Assembly (NCBI RefSeq): GCF_000247815.1
Contig: NC_021681.1
Location: 4,850,451-4,914,450, forward strand
DNA length: 64,000 bases
From: Ficedula albicollis
Lineage: Eukaryota; Chordata; Aves; Passeriformes; Muscicapidae
Direction of reading: 5' to 3'
Every line of letters begins with the position of its first letter. Position 1 is the stretch's first letter. The notes under the pieces were generated by a model. The model worked only from the letters and a program-made list of their open reading frames with translations. It made no database searches and was not told where the DNA came from. Positions 51,358 through 63,944 of this stretch are shown one piece after another. A program made the translations under genes and the position numbers.

Positions 51358-51590
51358 TGGTCTCATCCAAGTTTTCCTCCACCAAGTTTTCCTCCACCAA
51401 ATTTTCCTCCCTCTTCCAGGCTGAATTTTTCCTCCCTCAAGTTTTCATCCATCTTCCAGGCTGGAGTTTTTCTCCAGCTGAAGTTTTCCTCCACCAAGTT
51501 TTCCTCTAGCTGAAGTTTTACTCCACCAAGTCTTCCTCCAGCTGAAGTTTTCCTCCACCAAGTTTTCCTCCCTCTTCCAGGCTGAGGCTT
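51358..51590. repeat. Pyrimidine-rich tandem repeat (AAGTTTTCCTCCACC family)
   Basis: About a dozen imperfect units of 15-30 bp built from GAAGTTTTCCTCCACCA and CTCTTCCAGGCTGA. Strand-asymmetric: plus strand T/C, minus strand GAGGAAAA. Confidence 0.88.
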
Positions 51591-52251
51591 TCCTGCTGGC
51601 CCCAGGAGATGGCTGTGTTTCAGCTCTGCTCAGTGCATCCCACCACCACCTCCCCTGCAGCACCTGCACAGAGCCCCAAGTCTTTTCCGGAAACTCCTCC
51701 TCTTCCACGGCAGAGCTTTCCAGGAAAAAGCTTAACTGAAAATCTGCAGCAGCATGGACTTTGGCCAGAAAGAAAGCAACAAACAAACATAAAAATACCA
51801 ACCAGGCCCATCAGCATTTCCATTTAATGCCAGGGCTGGAGGGAAGAGGAAGGACTGGGGTTTGTTTTCATTCTCACGGGGTTGTGCAAGCGCCGCTGCC
51901 CCACGTGCGGCCGAGCCCACGCCAGCCTTTATCTCTGTCAGCAAACAAAGCAGCAGCACACTCCATGGGGAGGATGCTGCACAGCCTGGCCTCATCCTGG
52001 AGCACACAGAGCCACCCTGCTGACGTGAGCCCAGCCTGGAGCCAGGGGTGCCAGCAGGGCACGGCCTCTCGCGGCTCTGTGGCACCCAGGAGGAGCCCAG
52101 GGTCCCACCTTTGTGCAGGTGACACCTGCCTGCTCTTCCCAGCCCTTTGTGACTGCCCTTTGTGCTGCTGGGCTGGAGGGTCCCTCTGCACGATGGGGGA
52201 GCATCCTTACTGCCTTGCTCCAAACAGGCAGGGGATCCTCCCTTGAGATGG

Positions 52252-52491
52252 CCAAGCCCAACCATCAGCCAGCACCAGAGAGCTCACCACTAACCCACGG
52301 CCTCAAGTGCCACATCCACATGTTTTGGGAATGCTTCCAGGGATGGTGGCTCCACCACTTCCCTGGGCAGCCCTTTCTGTGAAGAAATATTTAATAATAT
52401 CTACTCTACTATCTCCTTATGGAGCAGCCCTGGACACAGCAGCAAGGGCAGGTCACCCAGTGCTGTGCTGGAATGCTGGGGGACATTCAGG
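52252..52491 (-). repeat. Left arm of a large inverted repeat (CR1-derived)
   Basis: This 240-bp segment, starting CCAAGCCCAACCATCAGCC and ending GGGGACATTCAGG, reappears reverse-complemented at 52698-52925 with roughly 90% identity by eye. The middle is CR1 3'-end sequence ('agtgccacatccacatgttt', 'tccctgggcagccctttctg'). Confidence 0.9.
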
Positions 52492-52697
52492 AAGCAAAGC
52501 CAGCTCCCTCCTGGGGATTCCACACCTTGCTGGGTCACAGGGTAATGCAGACATGTTCTGCTCTGGGTTCTGACATTCCTGGGAGCTTAGAAAAGGTGCC
52601 TTAGAAACCTGCCAGCTCTCTTGACCCCTTGTTGCCAGTGTTGGCTCAGGTGCTGCCATGCAGGTGCTGCTTTGCTTGCCCAGGGAATGTGGAGGAG

Positions 52698-52925
52698 CCT
52701 GAATGTCCCCCAGGATTCCAGCACAGCACTGGGACACCTTCCCTTGCTGCTGTTCCATAAGAAGATAGTAGAGTAGATATTGTGAAATACTTCTTCACAG
52801 AAAGGGCTGCCCAGGGAAATGGTGGAGTCCCCATCCCTGGAAGTGTTCCTAAAACGTGTGGATGTGGCACTTGAGGCCGTGGGTTAGTGGTGAGCTCTCT
52901 GGTGCTGGCTGATGGTTGGGCTTGG
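52698..52925 (+). repeat. Right arm of the large inverted repeat (CR1-derived)
   Basis: Reverse complement of 52252-52491 across a 206-bp spacer. It begins CCTGAATGTCCCCC and ends GATGGTTGGGCTTGG. A transcript through this region could fold into a >220-bp stem. Confidence 0.9.
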
Positions 52926-53897
52926 GACATTCAGGCTGAGCTGGGAGCATTGCTCCTGCTTCCCTGGCCGAGCCCATCAGCCACCTGCCTTTGTTTGGAC
53001 AAGCCAAGGAATGAGGCTCTCAGGCTGGAGTGTGCCAGGCTGGAACGTGCCACCCACAGGGACAGCTTGGCACAAGCTGCCACGGGGAAGCGCGTTTTGA
53101 ACACGTCAGGCAAGTTCATGAGCCTTTGGTGGCATCAAACCCTCTGCAGTGGAACCAGGATGGAGCCCAGCAGTGCAAAACTACCTAAGGACTTGAGCAT
53201 TCCCTCCCCAAAGTGCTTGGGAAATTTTGGATCTCTTTGGAGCAGGGGGGGCCCACACACACAAATTGGGTTTACAGCTCATTTGACAGCTTTGCATGAC
53301 TCAATTACAGAGGAATTTACCCTAAAGATCCATGGTGAAGGAAATCCTGGGGTGGGTGAGATGGCCACAGCCACATTTACAGAGGATTCATGGGGGCAGA
53401 GAGAAGAGAGGCTGCTTTGCACCACATCCCACCAGGACTCACCCATGGGGGCTGCACATTCCAGGTCCTCCTGTGCCCTGTGCTGGGAGAAAGGGAGTCT
53501 CTGCCAGCCTTTTTACCCTCATTTACCTTTAGGCACCACCTGGAGCAGCCCCTGACAGCAGTGCCAGGGCATGTGGGCTTTACTCTCCAAGAGCATTCTG
53601 TGCCCACCTCACTGCAGGTAGAGGCAGAACAAGCCTGAAGCATCCTAGGGGTGGAATTTCCCAAAAGAGGAGCCCCATGTAGGTCCTGACAGCAGAACTC
53701 CCCTGGAGGGAGAGTCCCAGGACCAGCCAGCCCCTCCCAGGACACATTCTCCTTATCCTTACAAGTACCATCCAAGCAAAGAGACTCAGGGAAGCTCCTC
53801 CTGGGATTTCTGAGCTGCCCTTTGCAGCTCCTGGGAAGGTTGTGGAGGCCTGCAACAAGAGAAGAGCAGCTGAGCAAAGTGACTTGTCTTCATGCAG

Positions 53898-54450
53898 TCA
53901 TGGAATGGTTTGTGTTGGGAGGGACCTTAAAGCTCATCCAGTCCTACCCCTGCAGGGATGCCTTCCACTAGCCCAGGTTGCTCTAAGATCTGTCCAAACC
54001 TGGCCTTGGACATTCCAGGGATCCAGGGGCATCCACAGCTTCCCTGGGAACCCTGTGCCAGGGCCTCACTTCCCTCTCAGGTGTCTTTCTAACATTTAAT
54101 CTAAACATAGCCTCTTTCAGTTTGAAGCCATTCCCCCTTGCCCTGCCGCCCCATCCCTTGTCCTAAGTCCTTCTGGGGCTTTCAGATACTCAAAGACCAC
54201 AATCACCTTCTCCTCTCCAGGTGAACAATCCCAGCTCTCCCAGCCTCTCCTCCCAGCCTTTCCTCCATCCTCTGCCCATCCTGGTGCCTCCTCTGGACTC
54301 TCTCCAGCAGCTCCACATCCTTCCTGTGCTGGGCCCCAGGGCTGGGGCAGCTCTGCAGGTGGGGTCTCACCTGAGTGGGGCAGAATCCCAATCCCTTTCC
54401 TGCTGCCCACACTGGGGCATCAGTCCAGCACAGGGGGGTCCTGGGCTGCA
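53898..54450 (-). mobile_element. Longest CR1 fragment in the window
   Basis: Antisense CR1 from the 3' end 'ggtttgtgttgggagggacc' through 'gccttggacattccagggat' and the ORF2 tail region ('ctccaggtgaacaatcccag') to 'ctggggcagctctgcaggtg'. About 550 bp. Confidence 0.85.
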
Positions 54451-56199
54451 CAGGAAAAGAATGAAAACTTGAGATTGGGAAATTAAAAACAAACTGTGAG
54501 CAATTAATTGACACTTAGAGCTGCTTCCTCCACCAAATGGCCTCCCAGATTACTGTATTTTTGCAGTCAAACACGAACAATTTCCTTCTTTCCTGTGCTG
54601 GGGGTGTCCAAGCTCCGGGTGATGCTCAAGGGTTGATGTGTTACTGGCATCTGCACCATGCATGAAGGAAAAGAGTTTTCCTCCAACATGGAAAAAACCC
54701 CAAAACTAATTACATCTTTTTTACACAATGACATTCATTAAGGTATTTTCCCTATTAGAGCCCACTTGTTTTCCAGGCTTTGGTTCTTCAGGGCTGGGAA
54801 CTTGCTGCAGGACCTCAATGACGTGTTTACGTAAGGATGGGACTTCAGATCCTGACATTTTTAAGGGAGCAAATTAAAGCAATGCTAAAAAAGCCCCATT
54901 TTGCTGTTTCCTGCTGTCCTCTGTGGCTGTGACATCCAAACTGTGGTGGCTGCCAGAGGAAGCAGCAGCAGCAGCTTATCAAACTTGGGCTCTGGCCCTG
55001 CAGCCACCTCACCCCACAGGGACAGTGAAAACCAGGAAACTCTCAGGTTTTGAACCCCAAGGACCTGCCCAGCACCAATGTCAGGTGAAAGAAGCCCAAA
55101 TGAACTTTGGAAGTGGTACAAAATGTTGCTCCTGGCTGAGGAATGTACATGGGGGGGGCAACAAGCTCCACATGGGGGTCTGACCACCAAGACCCTTGGA
55201 ACCACGACTTTGCCACCAGCAGCGAAGGGAAGGGAGAGTTTCTGCTCCAGGGAACTGGAGGAAAACACAAACCTGTCACCAATTACTGTCAGATGAACTC
55301 TGCCAGGACACAGGAAGGAGATAAAAAGAAATGGCAGCACTCAAGCTTCCTGCAAATCCAGAGCATCTCATCAAGGACTCGCTAGGAGGAAATATATTCG
55401 TGGGAGTGGCGGCTGCTTAATGTGCTCTCCCACCCACCTCTCCTTCCTATGGCTCCCAATTTCCCCCCTGGGATTTGACATCTATTGAGCAGACATGTTG
55501 AGAAATAGGATATTAATTCCCAAAACACCAGAGTTTCAAACTGCTCTGGTCCAAATCAGGCAGATTTTGGGAGGGGATAATGGTAAGAGATTCCTGTGTT
55601 TCAGTGATCATGGATCCAGGCAGTCTGGTCCCACACTCAGAAGCACCGCCTGACAATACATGTAAAAACTGCTTTAATTAACTTAATTTTTTCCTTAAAG
55701 CTCATAGATTTCAAGATTAGAGACACACACCCAGCATGGCTCGGGCTACCCAAAGGAACAAAGGAGCTTTGAGAGAATTATGTGTTTCTGTAGACTCAGA
55801 GACAATATCCACAAGTCCCTTCTTGCAGCAAAACCCTGTGTGTACAACTTAGGGCATTAGGCTTTTCATTATTAAAGTCTTTTTTCCTTTGTTTGGGAGT
55901 CATGCTGAAGCTTTCCAGAATGGATAATTGTCCACAGTGTGGGGCACTCCTCATTACACCAGTGTTACACAAGGGAAAAGGACAAACCTAACATCTGGGT
56001 CAGGAGCTGCATTAACTTCAATTTATCCCTAAAGACTTACTGGAATTCCAATGCTCCATGACAGTGTCACTCGCTCCTCAGCAAGGAACTGAATGTGAGG
56101 TGCTGTGTGGAATGGATCAGAGAGGGGAAAAGAGGACAAATTTCATTGCAGTGATAGGTAAAATCCAGAGTTTACCCACACCAGGAATTGTTTGGGTGT

Positions 56200-56405
56200 T
56201 TGCGGCCCCCTGGCCCTTTCTGTGAAGAAATGTTTTCCTAATATCCAACCTGAACCCATTTCCACTTGTTCCCTGGGAGCAGAGACCAAACTCCCCCAGG
56301 CCCACTCTCCAGTCAGAGAGCTGGACAGAGTGAGAAGGTCTCCCCTGAGCCTTCTTTTCTCCAGGCTGAGCCCCTCCAGCTGCTCCTCATCAGGCTTTTG
56401 CTCCA
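56200..56405 (-). mobile_element. CR1 fragment with ORF2 tail remnant
   Basis: On the minus strand it encodes the CR1 tail motif LEGLSLEKRRLRGDLLTL followed by HFFTERA; frames are broken. Confidence 0.85.
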
Positions 56406-57377
56406 AAAATTACTTGGATGCTCAAGGTTACCATCCAAGGGAACGGGATTGCATCTGGTAAGTAAAATCAGAACAAGGAGCAGAACACTGGGGTTCAGGA
56501 GGAGAAGTGGCCCCAGCCCTCATGACCACACATCTTCACCCTGCACCCTGCAAGGGTGGCTGGGTCTGTCCCAGGAAGTCCTCCTGTTTCTTGGAAGCAG
56601 CACTCCTGTTGCTCCCAGGTACAGCTTTCTGGCTGAGAGTCTTTGGAGGATGCATCCCAAAAGCCAAGACTCAGACATTCCTCAGTGCTGGCACCACAGC
56701 AGGACTGGGGAGCAGCCAACACCATCCCAGGGCACCGGCACCGAGGATCCAGCACGGATCCCCCGGGGCACAACAACTCCTGCAGACACCCAAACCCAGC
56801 TCTGACGTGGGATCCTGTTTACCCAAAAGCTGAGCAGAGCTGGAACTCAGAGCTCTTCCCAGAATCCACGTTCTTTGTTCTGTCCCAACGGTGCCAAAAC
56901 AAAGCTAGCAATGGTCTCTGCAGGTAGGACGTGACGTGGAAGAAGGAAGGACTGACACAGCATCACCTGAAGCTCCACTTGTCTTCCAAAAGCATTTCTG
57001 GGATTTCTGCTGGATGCTGCCACCAAAAACACCTTTTTTATGGAGATGGCCCTGACTCCCACAGGAGTTGCTGGCATCAACCAGGCTACAATGGGCATTT
57101 GGGCTCCACAACTCAGCTGCCAGCACCATCCTGCAAACTTTTCAGTGGGTTTTCACCATCCCTTCATGGTTTTGTAAGAGCTCACAGCCAATGGTGCCCT
57201 CAGCCCCCAATAAACCACTCCTTTGCTTCAGAAGTAAAATCTGGTAGTTAATCTACAATGGCACCCTATGGAAGGGTCCCCCAGGGAGATGCAGCACAGG
57301 TTTCCCACTCCCAGAGAAGCTGCCAGCAACTCCCTCTTCCCAGGTGTAGTTTCCCCTGTGCTATTTCCAGCTAACTG

Positions 57378-57605
57378 ACAATGGAAAAGCCCTCCAGGAT
57401 CATCGAGTCCAACCCCACCCAAGCACTGTCAAGGCCATCTCTAATGATGTCCCCATGTGCCACATCCACACAGCTTTTAAATCCCTCCAGGGACAGGAAT
57501 TTTACTACTACCCTGAGTAGCCTGTTCCAATGTTTCACCATCCTTTTGGTGAAGAAGCTTTCCCTAATATCCAATCTAAACCTCCCCTGGCCTTGTTTCC
57601 CCACC
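57378..57605 (-). mobile_element. CR1 3' end
   Basis: Antisense CR1: 'aaaagccctccaggatcatc', 'gtgccacatccacacagctt', 'ccctaatatccaatctaaac'. It encodes the remnant GRFRLDIRESFFTKRMVKHW. Confidence 0.87.
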
Positions 57606-58289
57606 ATTTCTTGATGCTCCTATAAATCCTTCAGCAAGGCAGCCTCAGCACCATTTCTTTCCAGATTAAATACTAATTTAGTTGTGGGATTTTTTAATGT
57701 GTTTTTGTTTTTCACTGGGGCTTTTTCCTGTTTTTCACCCCCTTTGCTCTTTTTCTTTCCCTGCCCAGCAGGACTGCAGATCCAACTCCAGTTTGGTCAC
57801 TGGTACAGAGCAGCTCTCCACTAATTCCATGCCTGGTCCTGTGCATCAGCCAGGGGTTTCTGAGGTGTGTCCTGTCCAGCTGCTCCATGAAACATTGTTT
57901 ATATACAAAAAGAGATGCTCCAGACATGACAGTTACCCAACACAGAGCCTGAAGCCTCCTGCCAAGCCAACATAGCTGTTCTCCCCTGGTATTTGACCCT
58001 CTCTCTGCTTGGCTCATGCTTTTGTCATACCTATAGTATCAATATCCTCATTCCACAGCAGCTTTTTGTCTCCCTACCTCCTAACACTTTGACATGTCTG
58101 CAAAGACAACTTGAGTTGCTGCACTTCACTATTCCTTCAAGCCTCTTCCATCAAACCCTACTTTCACTGTCCTTCAGCTCTTCCTAGAGAGCTGTTCCCA
58201 ACCTCTGTCCCATTTGATCACCCAGATAGACAATGCATTTATTTTCCTTTGTGGAGCATGAATCACCCCCAGCATGGCACTTTTCCTTG

Positions 58290-58455
58290 CATGGAATCCC
58301 AGAATGTCAAGAGCTGGATGGGACCTTAAAGCTCACCCTGGTTCCAGTCCCTGCCATGGGCAGGGACACCTTCCACTATCCCAGATTGCTCCAAGCTCTG
58401 TCCAACCTGGCCTGGAACATTTCCAGGGATGGGGCAGCCACAGCTTCTCTATGCC
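58290..58455 (-). mobile_element. CR1 3' end
   Basis: Antisense CR1: 'atggaatcccagaatgtcaa', 'gggacaccttccactatccc', 'gggcagccacagcttctcta'. Confidence 0.85.
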
Positions 58456-61401
58456 AGGCCTAACCAGAATGGACAAGGGGCTTCACAGCAGTGTTGACCC
58501 AAGGCTGCCTGGAATGAGGTGGGACACAAAGGGCCTGGGCTGAGCAGTCTCAGTTCCAGGTAAGCTTGAAAACAGCTTTTCTGTGTTGGCTGCAGCACTT
58601 GATTTGCATCCTGCACAGGCTATCACATTTCAGGCACATGCAGAGGAGATTGTGACTGGCTCTCATCCCAGTTTTGCAGCAGAAATGCACTCAACACTCA
58701 CAGCTTCAGCTTCCAGCCTTCTCCAAGCCTATTCCAGAGACTGAAGCATCACAAATATATTGGAGCCACCTCCCCTAACTTCCATCCTTAGAGCACTTGG
58801 CTTTTACAGGGCAGGGACCTGCACAGAACTGGGATTTCAAACCCATTCCAACAGTGAAAATGCCTCGTTTGAAGGTGTTGGACAGCTCCAAGATCAAGCC
58901 TCAAGTGCCAGCCTCTGCTCTGGGTCTCTCCCACATCAGGACATGTCCCAGACACCCTGTCATCTCCAGGGTGATGTGAGGAGAACCACACAGATCCTTC
59001 TCTTACCAGCTGGTTCCAGTCTGATCCATGAGCCAAATTCCTTGGGCTGGGGGACTCCTTGCAGCCCAGCCAGTGCCAGGGTTTCTGGTTGCTTGCTCTG
59101 TGTTTTGGCTCCACAGTGGATGCAAGGCAAGAGTTCTTGGACCTCAGAGGGTTTCTCCCAGACATAACCCAGCTCACCAGGTTCAAAGCTATGGGATGTT
59201 TCTTAAACATCCTGTTTAAGAAAACCAGGTGGAAGCTGAGAGTATGGAGCTGCAGAAGGGGCTGGGGGCAGAAAGGAGGCAGAGGAGGAGACAGGTTGAT
59301 GATCCAGCCTCTCTGACCCTAGGAATGCACAGAAGCTGGCACATGGATCAAAAACACACTTGGGGGTGTTATTTTGTTTAACTTTGTCTAATTCTTGGAT
59401 TTCTTGGTGGAAGAATGCTTTCACTGGAAGCTTCTGGAAAGCCACCATGTCTGACAGCAGGACATCAAGCTCAGCATGTGAGAACATGCTCAGCTCTGCT
59501 GAATCCAACACTCAGTGCCAAACCAGGCCAAAAACGGACCCAAAACACCCCCCAAATCTTCCAGCCAAACCTTGCCTCCTGCTCAGATCTGCTGCACAGC
59601 AACACAAACCCCTTCTCAGCAGCACTTAGATGCTGCTCCAAGCAAGACCCAGCCTGAGGTCAGGACAGGCACAGCACACTCCCTGCAGGAATGGGGTGAG
59701 CCATCAGGAATAAAGCACATTCCCTCCACCCCAAAACACTCCCTCTCTGCAATGCCACTTCCATCTGATATTTGCAAGGCACTCCCAGAGCAAAGATAGG
59801 CTCTCCACATCCTCACCCAGGAGGAAGCAGCAATTACCAGGAGCATCACTGCCTGGAGCCCACGGATGGCTGCAGGAATGTCCTTATCTGGCTGGAAGAA
59901 CCTGGATGTGCCTCACTCCCCCAGCAGCAGCTCCACAGACTCCAGCTGCCAGGCTGGCTCCTTATCAGCATTCTGTGGCCCCACTGGAGCAATTTGGATT
60001 CCTCACACCAGTTCTCAGAGCCCTTTTGTGTATTTTAAACACATTTCTTTGATTTCTTCCAATGGCTCCTCACTGGAAGTCCTGTGCTGAGATCAAATGG
60101 CATCCTGTGATAATCCACTGGCACCAGCAGGAATTCAACTGAGAGACAGGGATTTCTCAAGCTGAGTTACCACAGCCTGGAGCACCCAAAATCCATGGGT
60201 CATTTGCACGTGTTTTGCTGAAAAAATACCTGATGTGAGGCACAAAACACTCCAAGGGTGTGGCTCCCCAATGGATTGCATGGACGTGCAAGGTGAGATT
60301 TTTAACACTGGCATTTGGATTGGTCATCTTTTCTCCTTATTTTAATCTTCCTTTTCTTCGAGATCATTCCCATCCATCAGCTACCACAAAAAATGTTTAA
60401 ACTCAATGCCCTGACAGGAATTCCACCATTTTGGCAGTACTTCCATTTGCCTCTGACAAGCACCAGCTGATCTTTCCACAGTGTAGTTTAGAGCATACAA
60501 CACAGACAGAATAGCCTAAAGCCTTCTCAGATCCCAGCACAAAGGCTGTTGAACACTCTGGAGTTCTGATTCCAAGTGTTAAACTCCAGGGAAGAAAGTA
60601 ATTAAATAAAACAAAGTCACTTCTTCATTCTCACCTTTTTTTGCCATGTCAGCCTCCCCCTTTGCTGCAAATCTGACCCAGCTACAGTGGGAAACAAAGG
60701 ACTTGAGGCTGAACAAGGAAAGTGTTTTGATCCTCCAAGGTGTCTTGAGTTACACAGAAAACCACAGAGCAGCCATTCTCTGAGTGCTATTTTCCAGGTG
60801 CCCTTCATCTCCCTGAACACCTCCACAGCTTTCAACCCATCACTCATGAAGCCTTGTCTGCTCTTAGCCTACTCCTTTCCCCACGGTGTGATCCTTCTCA
60901 TCACTCCTCCCCCTGAATCCACCCAAGAACTCTGCCCTCTGTCCTCAAAGGGAATCCCATCCTACCCTGTCCTTCAGCTGGCTTACCACCTAAGCCACCA
61001 ACTTAATGCTCAACACCTCCTGCCTTTTACTCCTTCATGCCTCGTTTTTACTTCTGGCATTACCCTCCCAAGCAAAAAAAAAAAATCTGGGAGACAAAGT
61101 GTTCCTCATTTCTTCTTTCCTGTAACCACAGCTTTTTGCTCTTCATCTCCCCAGGGTCACACTGAGAGTCTTCCATGTACTTTAAGACTAAAAGTTACCA
61201 GCAATTTTCTCCTTCCAGGAAGTCTGTCTTTCCAATCTTCTACCCGAGCGTCCTGCTCCTCAAGAGTTTCCCCAAAAGCCCATGGAGCTAAGATACAGCA
61301 CATGCAGCAAAATCCCTGCAGGAAAGCTATTTGCAGTCTCAGGTACAACAAATTCCTGCAAGGAATCTACTCAAGGTAGCTCTGCTATCAGCAGAATGTC
61401 T

Positions 61402-61560
61402 ATCACAGAATCACTAGGGCTGGAAAAGACCTCCAAGATCATTGAGTCCAACCTTTGACCACAGCCCACCATGCCCAAAAACTGTATCATGAAGTGCCAC
61501 ATCCACCTGCTTTCTGAACACTTCAGGGATGGGGACTCCACCACTGCCCTGGGTGGAGCA
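61402..61560 (-). mobile_element. CR1 3' end
   Basis: Antisense CR1: 'atcacagaatcactagggct', 'aaaagacctccaagatcatt', 'gatggggactccaccactgc'. Confidence 0.87.
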
Positions 61561-62904
61561 GGTGGCAGCCTCATCCCTGTAGATGAACGCTGATTAAACG
61601 AAAGCAAATTCCCAAAATGAAGAGTTGTATCTGTACCCTAACCTAGGCTGAAGCACTTCCCTGTCTGTGTGGATGAAAGCAGGGGAGAAGCAGCCCAGGG
61701 AAGGGAAAGCTGACACATTTCCCACTCCCACAGCCTGGAGTGGAGCAGGTTCAGCTGCAGCACATCCCTGAGCCACATCCAGCCCACCGTGATGTCATGT
61801 CACCTGTGACACCCCTGGGGTGTGAGCAGAACTTGCACAATGCACATCCTGTGTGAATGTGACTCTGCCCTGGGCACACACAACAGGTGGATCATTTTCA
61901 CCCTGGGCTGTTCTCCAACCTCACTTTTAAAGCTGTGATCTCCACAGATCCCGCTGGAACACCAACCTGGATGTCAGGAACTGCCACTGCTGACTTCAAC
62001 ACTCACGTCACCATCAAGTCCTGCCACTGGTACCAGTTCCCCAAGTCAGAATGGAGAGACCACACACCCAAGGCCCTGCTGCTGTCCCCAGACTCAGCCA
62101 CTCCAAACTCAACCAAACAAAACCAGTTCCAATTCTGTCAGGCAAGCACAGCCCATCACAACACGCCCAAACTTGAGCCAGCAGGAAAATTTCCTTCCAG
62201 GATAAAGCAAGGTTTGGGTCAGTGGCCACAGGGAACAAACCCTGGAGTACAGACAGGAAAGCTCTGCTCTTTTGAGGGACACAGATCACAAAAAGGCCTT
62301 GTCTCATGTGACACTAATTAGAAAGGGTTAATTTTCTTGAGCAAGGTTCACGACTCTGGAAAGAACAGAAGGTGCACATCTGGATGACCCAGCCAAATCC
62401 AGCTGCTTGTACTCAGTGCACAGCAGTCTCCTAAAAGGCTCCAGTGGCTCCGGAGCCTGTCAGGGCAGTGTCCCATCCCTGCAGTTGCACAAACACTCCA
62501 GGCAGATGGTGAAAGACAAAAAACTTTTCATGTCTCACACTGTGCTGAAGCACAGCCCTCCTACTGGTGCCACCAGGCAGAGGGTGCAGCCTACAGCTCA
62601 CCAGAAGAACTGGGAGCTGTGCTGCAAGTAACTTTGCTACATATAGAAAAAGCCTGAATTGAGCACACTTTTTGCTGAAAAAACATGTTGAGTCCTCTCA
62701 AGCAATGTTCAACTCAAAACAACCAGGGGTGGAATGGATCTGTGGGTTAAGGAAAGCAGTAGGATAATACCTGAAGTCTCAGGGACCAGTTCCACAGAGA
62801 GGCAGGTAACCCACCTTCCCTTCCTACCAACTCCAACCTAAGCACCACCAACCTGCACAATCCACACACAGGGCAAGGTGAGGGACCAAGCTTTCACATT
62901 AGGT

Positions 62905-63832
62905 GTAATAGAAAAACATTCTTTACTCTGCAAGTGTCTTTACAAATATATATTTATATATTTAAGCCCATTTCAGGCCATAATAGCCCATAAAAAACAA
63001 CCAGTACCTTTTTGAGCAAGAGAACCTGCAGGGCAGAAGCCTGAGGCGACAGACTCCCACACAGAGGCTGCTCTGGTGCTTCTCTGAAGGCCTTTAGTTA
63101 GCACATAAAACCATCTCAAAAATCCTTTGATGTGAAAGGAGGGGCACCATTCTTACCCCACCTTCACCACTCTCTGTATGAGGTAAACTGGGATCACTTT
63201 TACATCATCGCTTTAGAAAGGTGATGTTGTATCCTGAAGACCAGCTTTTCCAAAGAACATTTTTGAATGGGTTAAAAAGGTAAGATGTGTGGATCCAACC
63301 ATAATGTGCTGTTGTCTCAAAATAGAAGAAGTTGATACTAAAAAGCTATTCCAGATACATACAAGTACAAACACTAGAGCTGGTCAGAAAGATTCAGTTT
63401 CAATATTTTTTAAAAAGCAGGGAAACTTTTCTGCAGTGTGGCTTTTCATTTCCCCTCTCCTCACTTTTCTACCAGTTCCACAAACCCTTCTGAAAAAAAT
63501 CACATGTCTGTTGTCAGAGTGCAAAGTCCATCCAAATCTCGTGTTTCAGTTCACTATCTCTACACTTCACAAATCCTGATGGCAAACCAAAAGGTCTCAA
63601 TTTAACTTAGCAAAAGTGATATCTAGAAAATATTCAACACCAAGAGGTCTTACAAAAAAACTTGAGACTACTAAGGCATTCTAAGGCACAGTGTTTTGGA
63701 AGAAGTGCTTTCTCCCTGTAGTGTTGCTTTATACACATCACGTGTGCGAGTCCGAGGGATGCATGGAGCTCCTGATTCTGGGATGCCATGGCTTCTCCCA
63801 AGCAGGGAATTCCAGCTGCTGCTGCTGCTGCT
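62905..63832 (-). other. RYK: RYK 3' UTR
   Basis: A/T-rich sequence following the RYK stop codon in transcript sense. The likely end is set by a non-canonical AGTAAA (plus-strand TTTACT at 62922-62927) following a TATATAAATATATATTTG stretch. No repeat was identified, consistent with a constrained UTR. The end point is inferred. Confidence 0.55.
62922..62927 (-). terminator. RYK: Candidate RYK poly(A) signal AGTAAA
   Basis: A common variant hexamer on the minus strand, about 905 nt after the stop. Canonical AATAAA was not seen between here and the stop codon. Confidence 0.4.
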
Positions 63833-63944
63833 TCAGACATAGGCTCCCAATGCTGCGTGAAATTCAGTGAGACATTGCACCAGCTGCTGAAACTTGGGTC
63901 TCTCCTCAGGATCTAGGGCCCAACAGCAGGCCATCACAGCAAAC
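63833..63944 (-). CDS. RYK: RYK receptor-like pseudokinase, last coding exon (partial gene)
   Basis: RYK is a single-pass Wnt co-receptor with an extracellular WIF domain and a catalytically impaired kinase domain. This exon supplies the final 36 codons after acceptor TTTCAG|G: FAVMACCWALDPEERPKFQQ then LVQCLTEFHAALGAYV and TGA at 63833-63835. It is the end of kinase subdomain XI, with the conserved Arg in ERPKF, and it is essentially identical to the mammalian C-terminus as I know it. The exon enters in phase 2 (one base completes the preceding codon). The remaining exons lie beyond 64000. Same strand as SLCO2A1 and about 31 kb upstream of its promoter, as in mammals. Confidence 0.94.

Larger units (their letters stand above)
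32111..62904. other. Intergenic region between SLCO2A1 and RYK
   Basis: About 31 kb without a recognisable gene. Contents are CR1 fragments, one solo LTR, simple and tandem repeats, an inverted repeat and unique DNA. The longest open frame (49149-50333, 394 codons) has no recognised domain. Stretches 46.0-50.4 kb, 54.5-56.1 kb and 59.2-61.4 kb appear mostly unique; 60.77-61.27 kb is strongly pyrimidine-rich on the plus strand. Confidence 0.6.
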
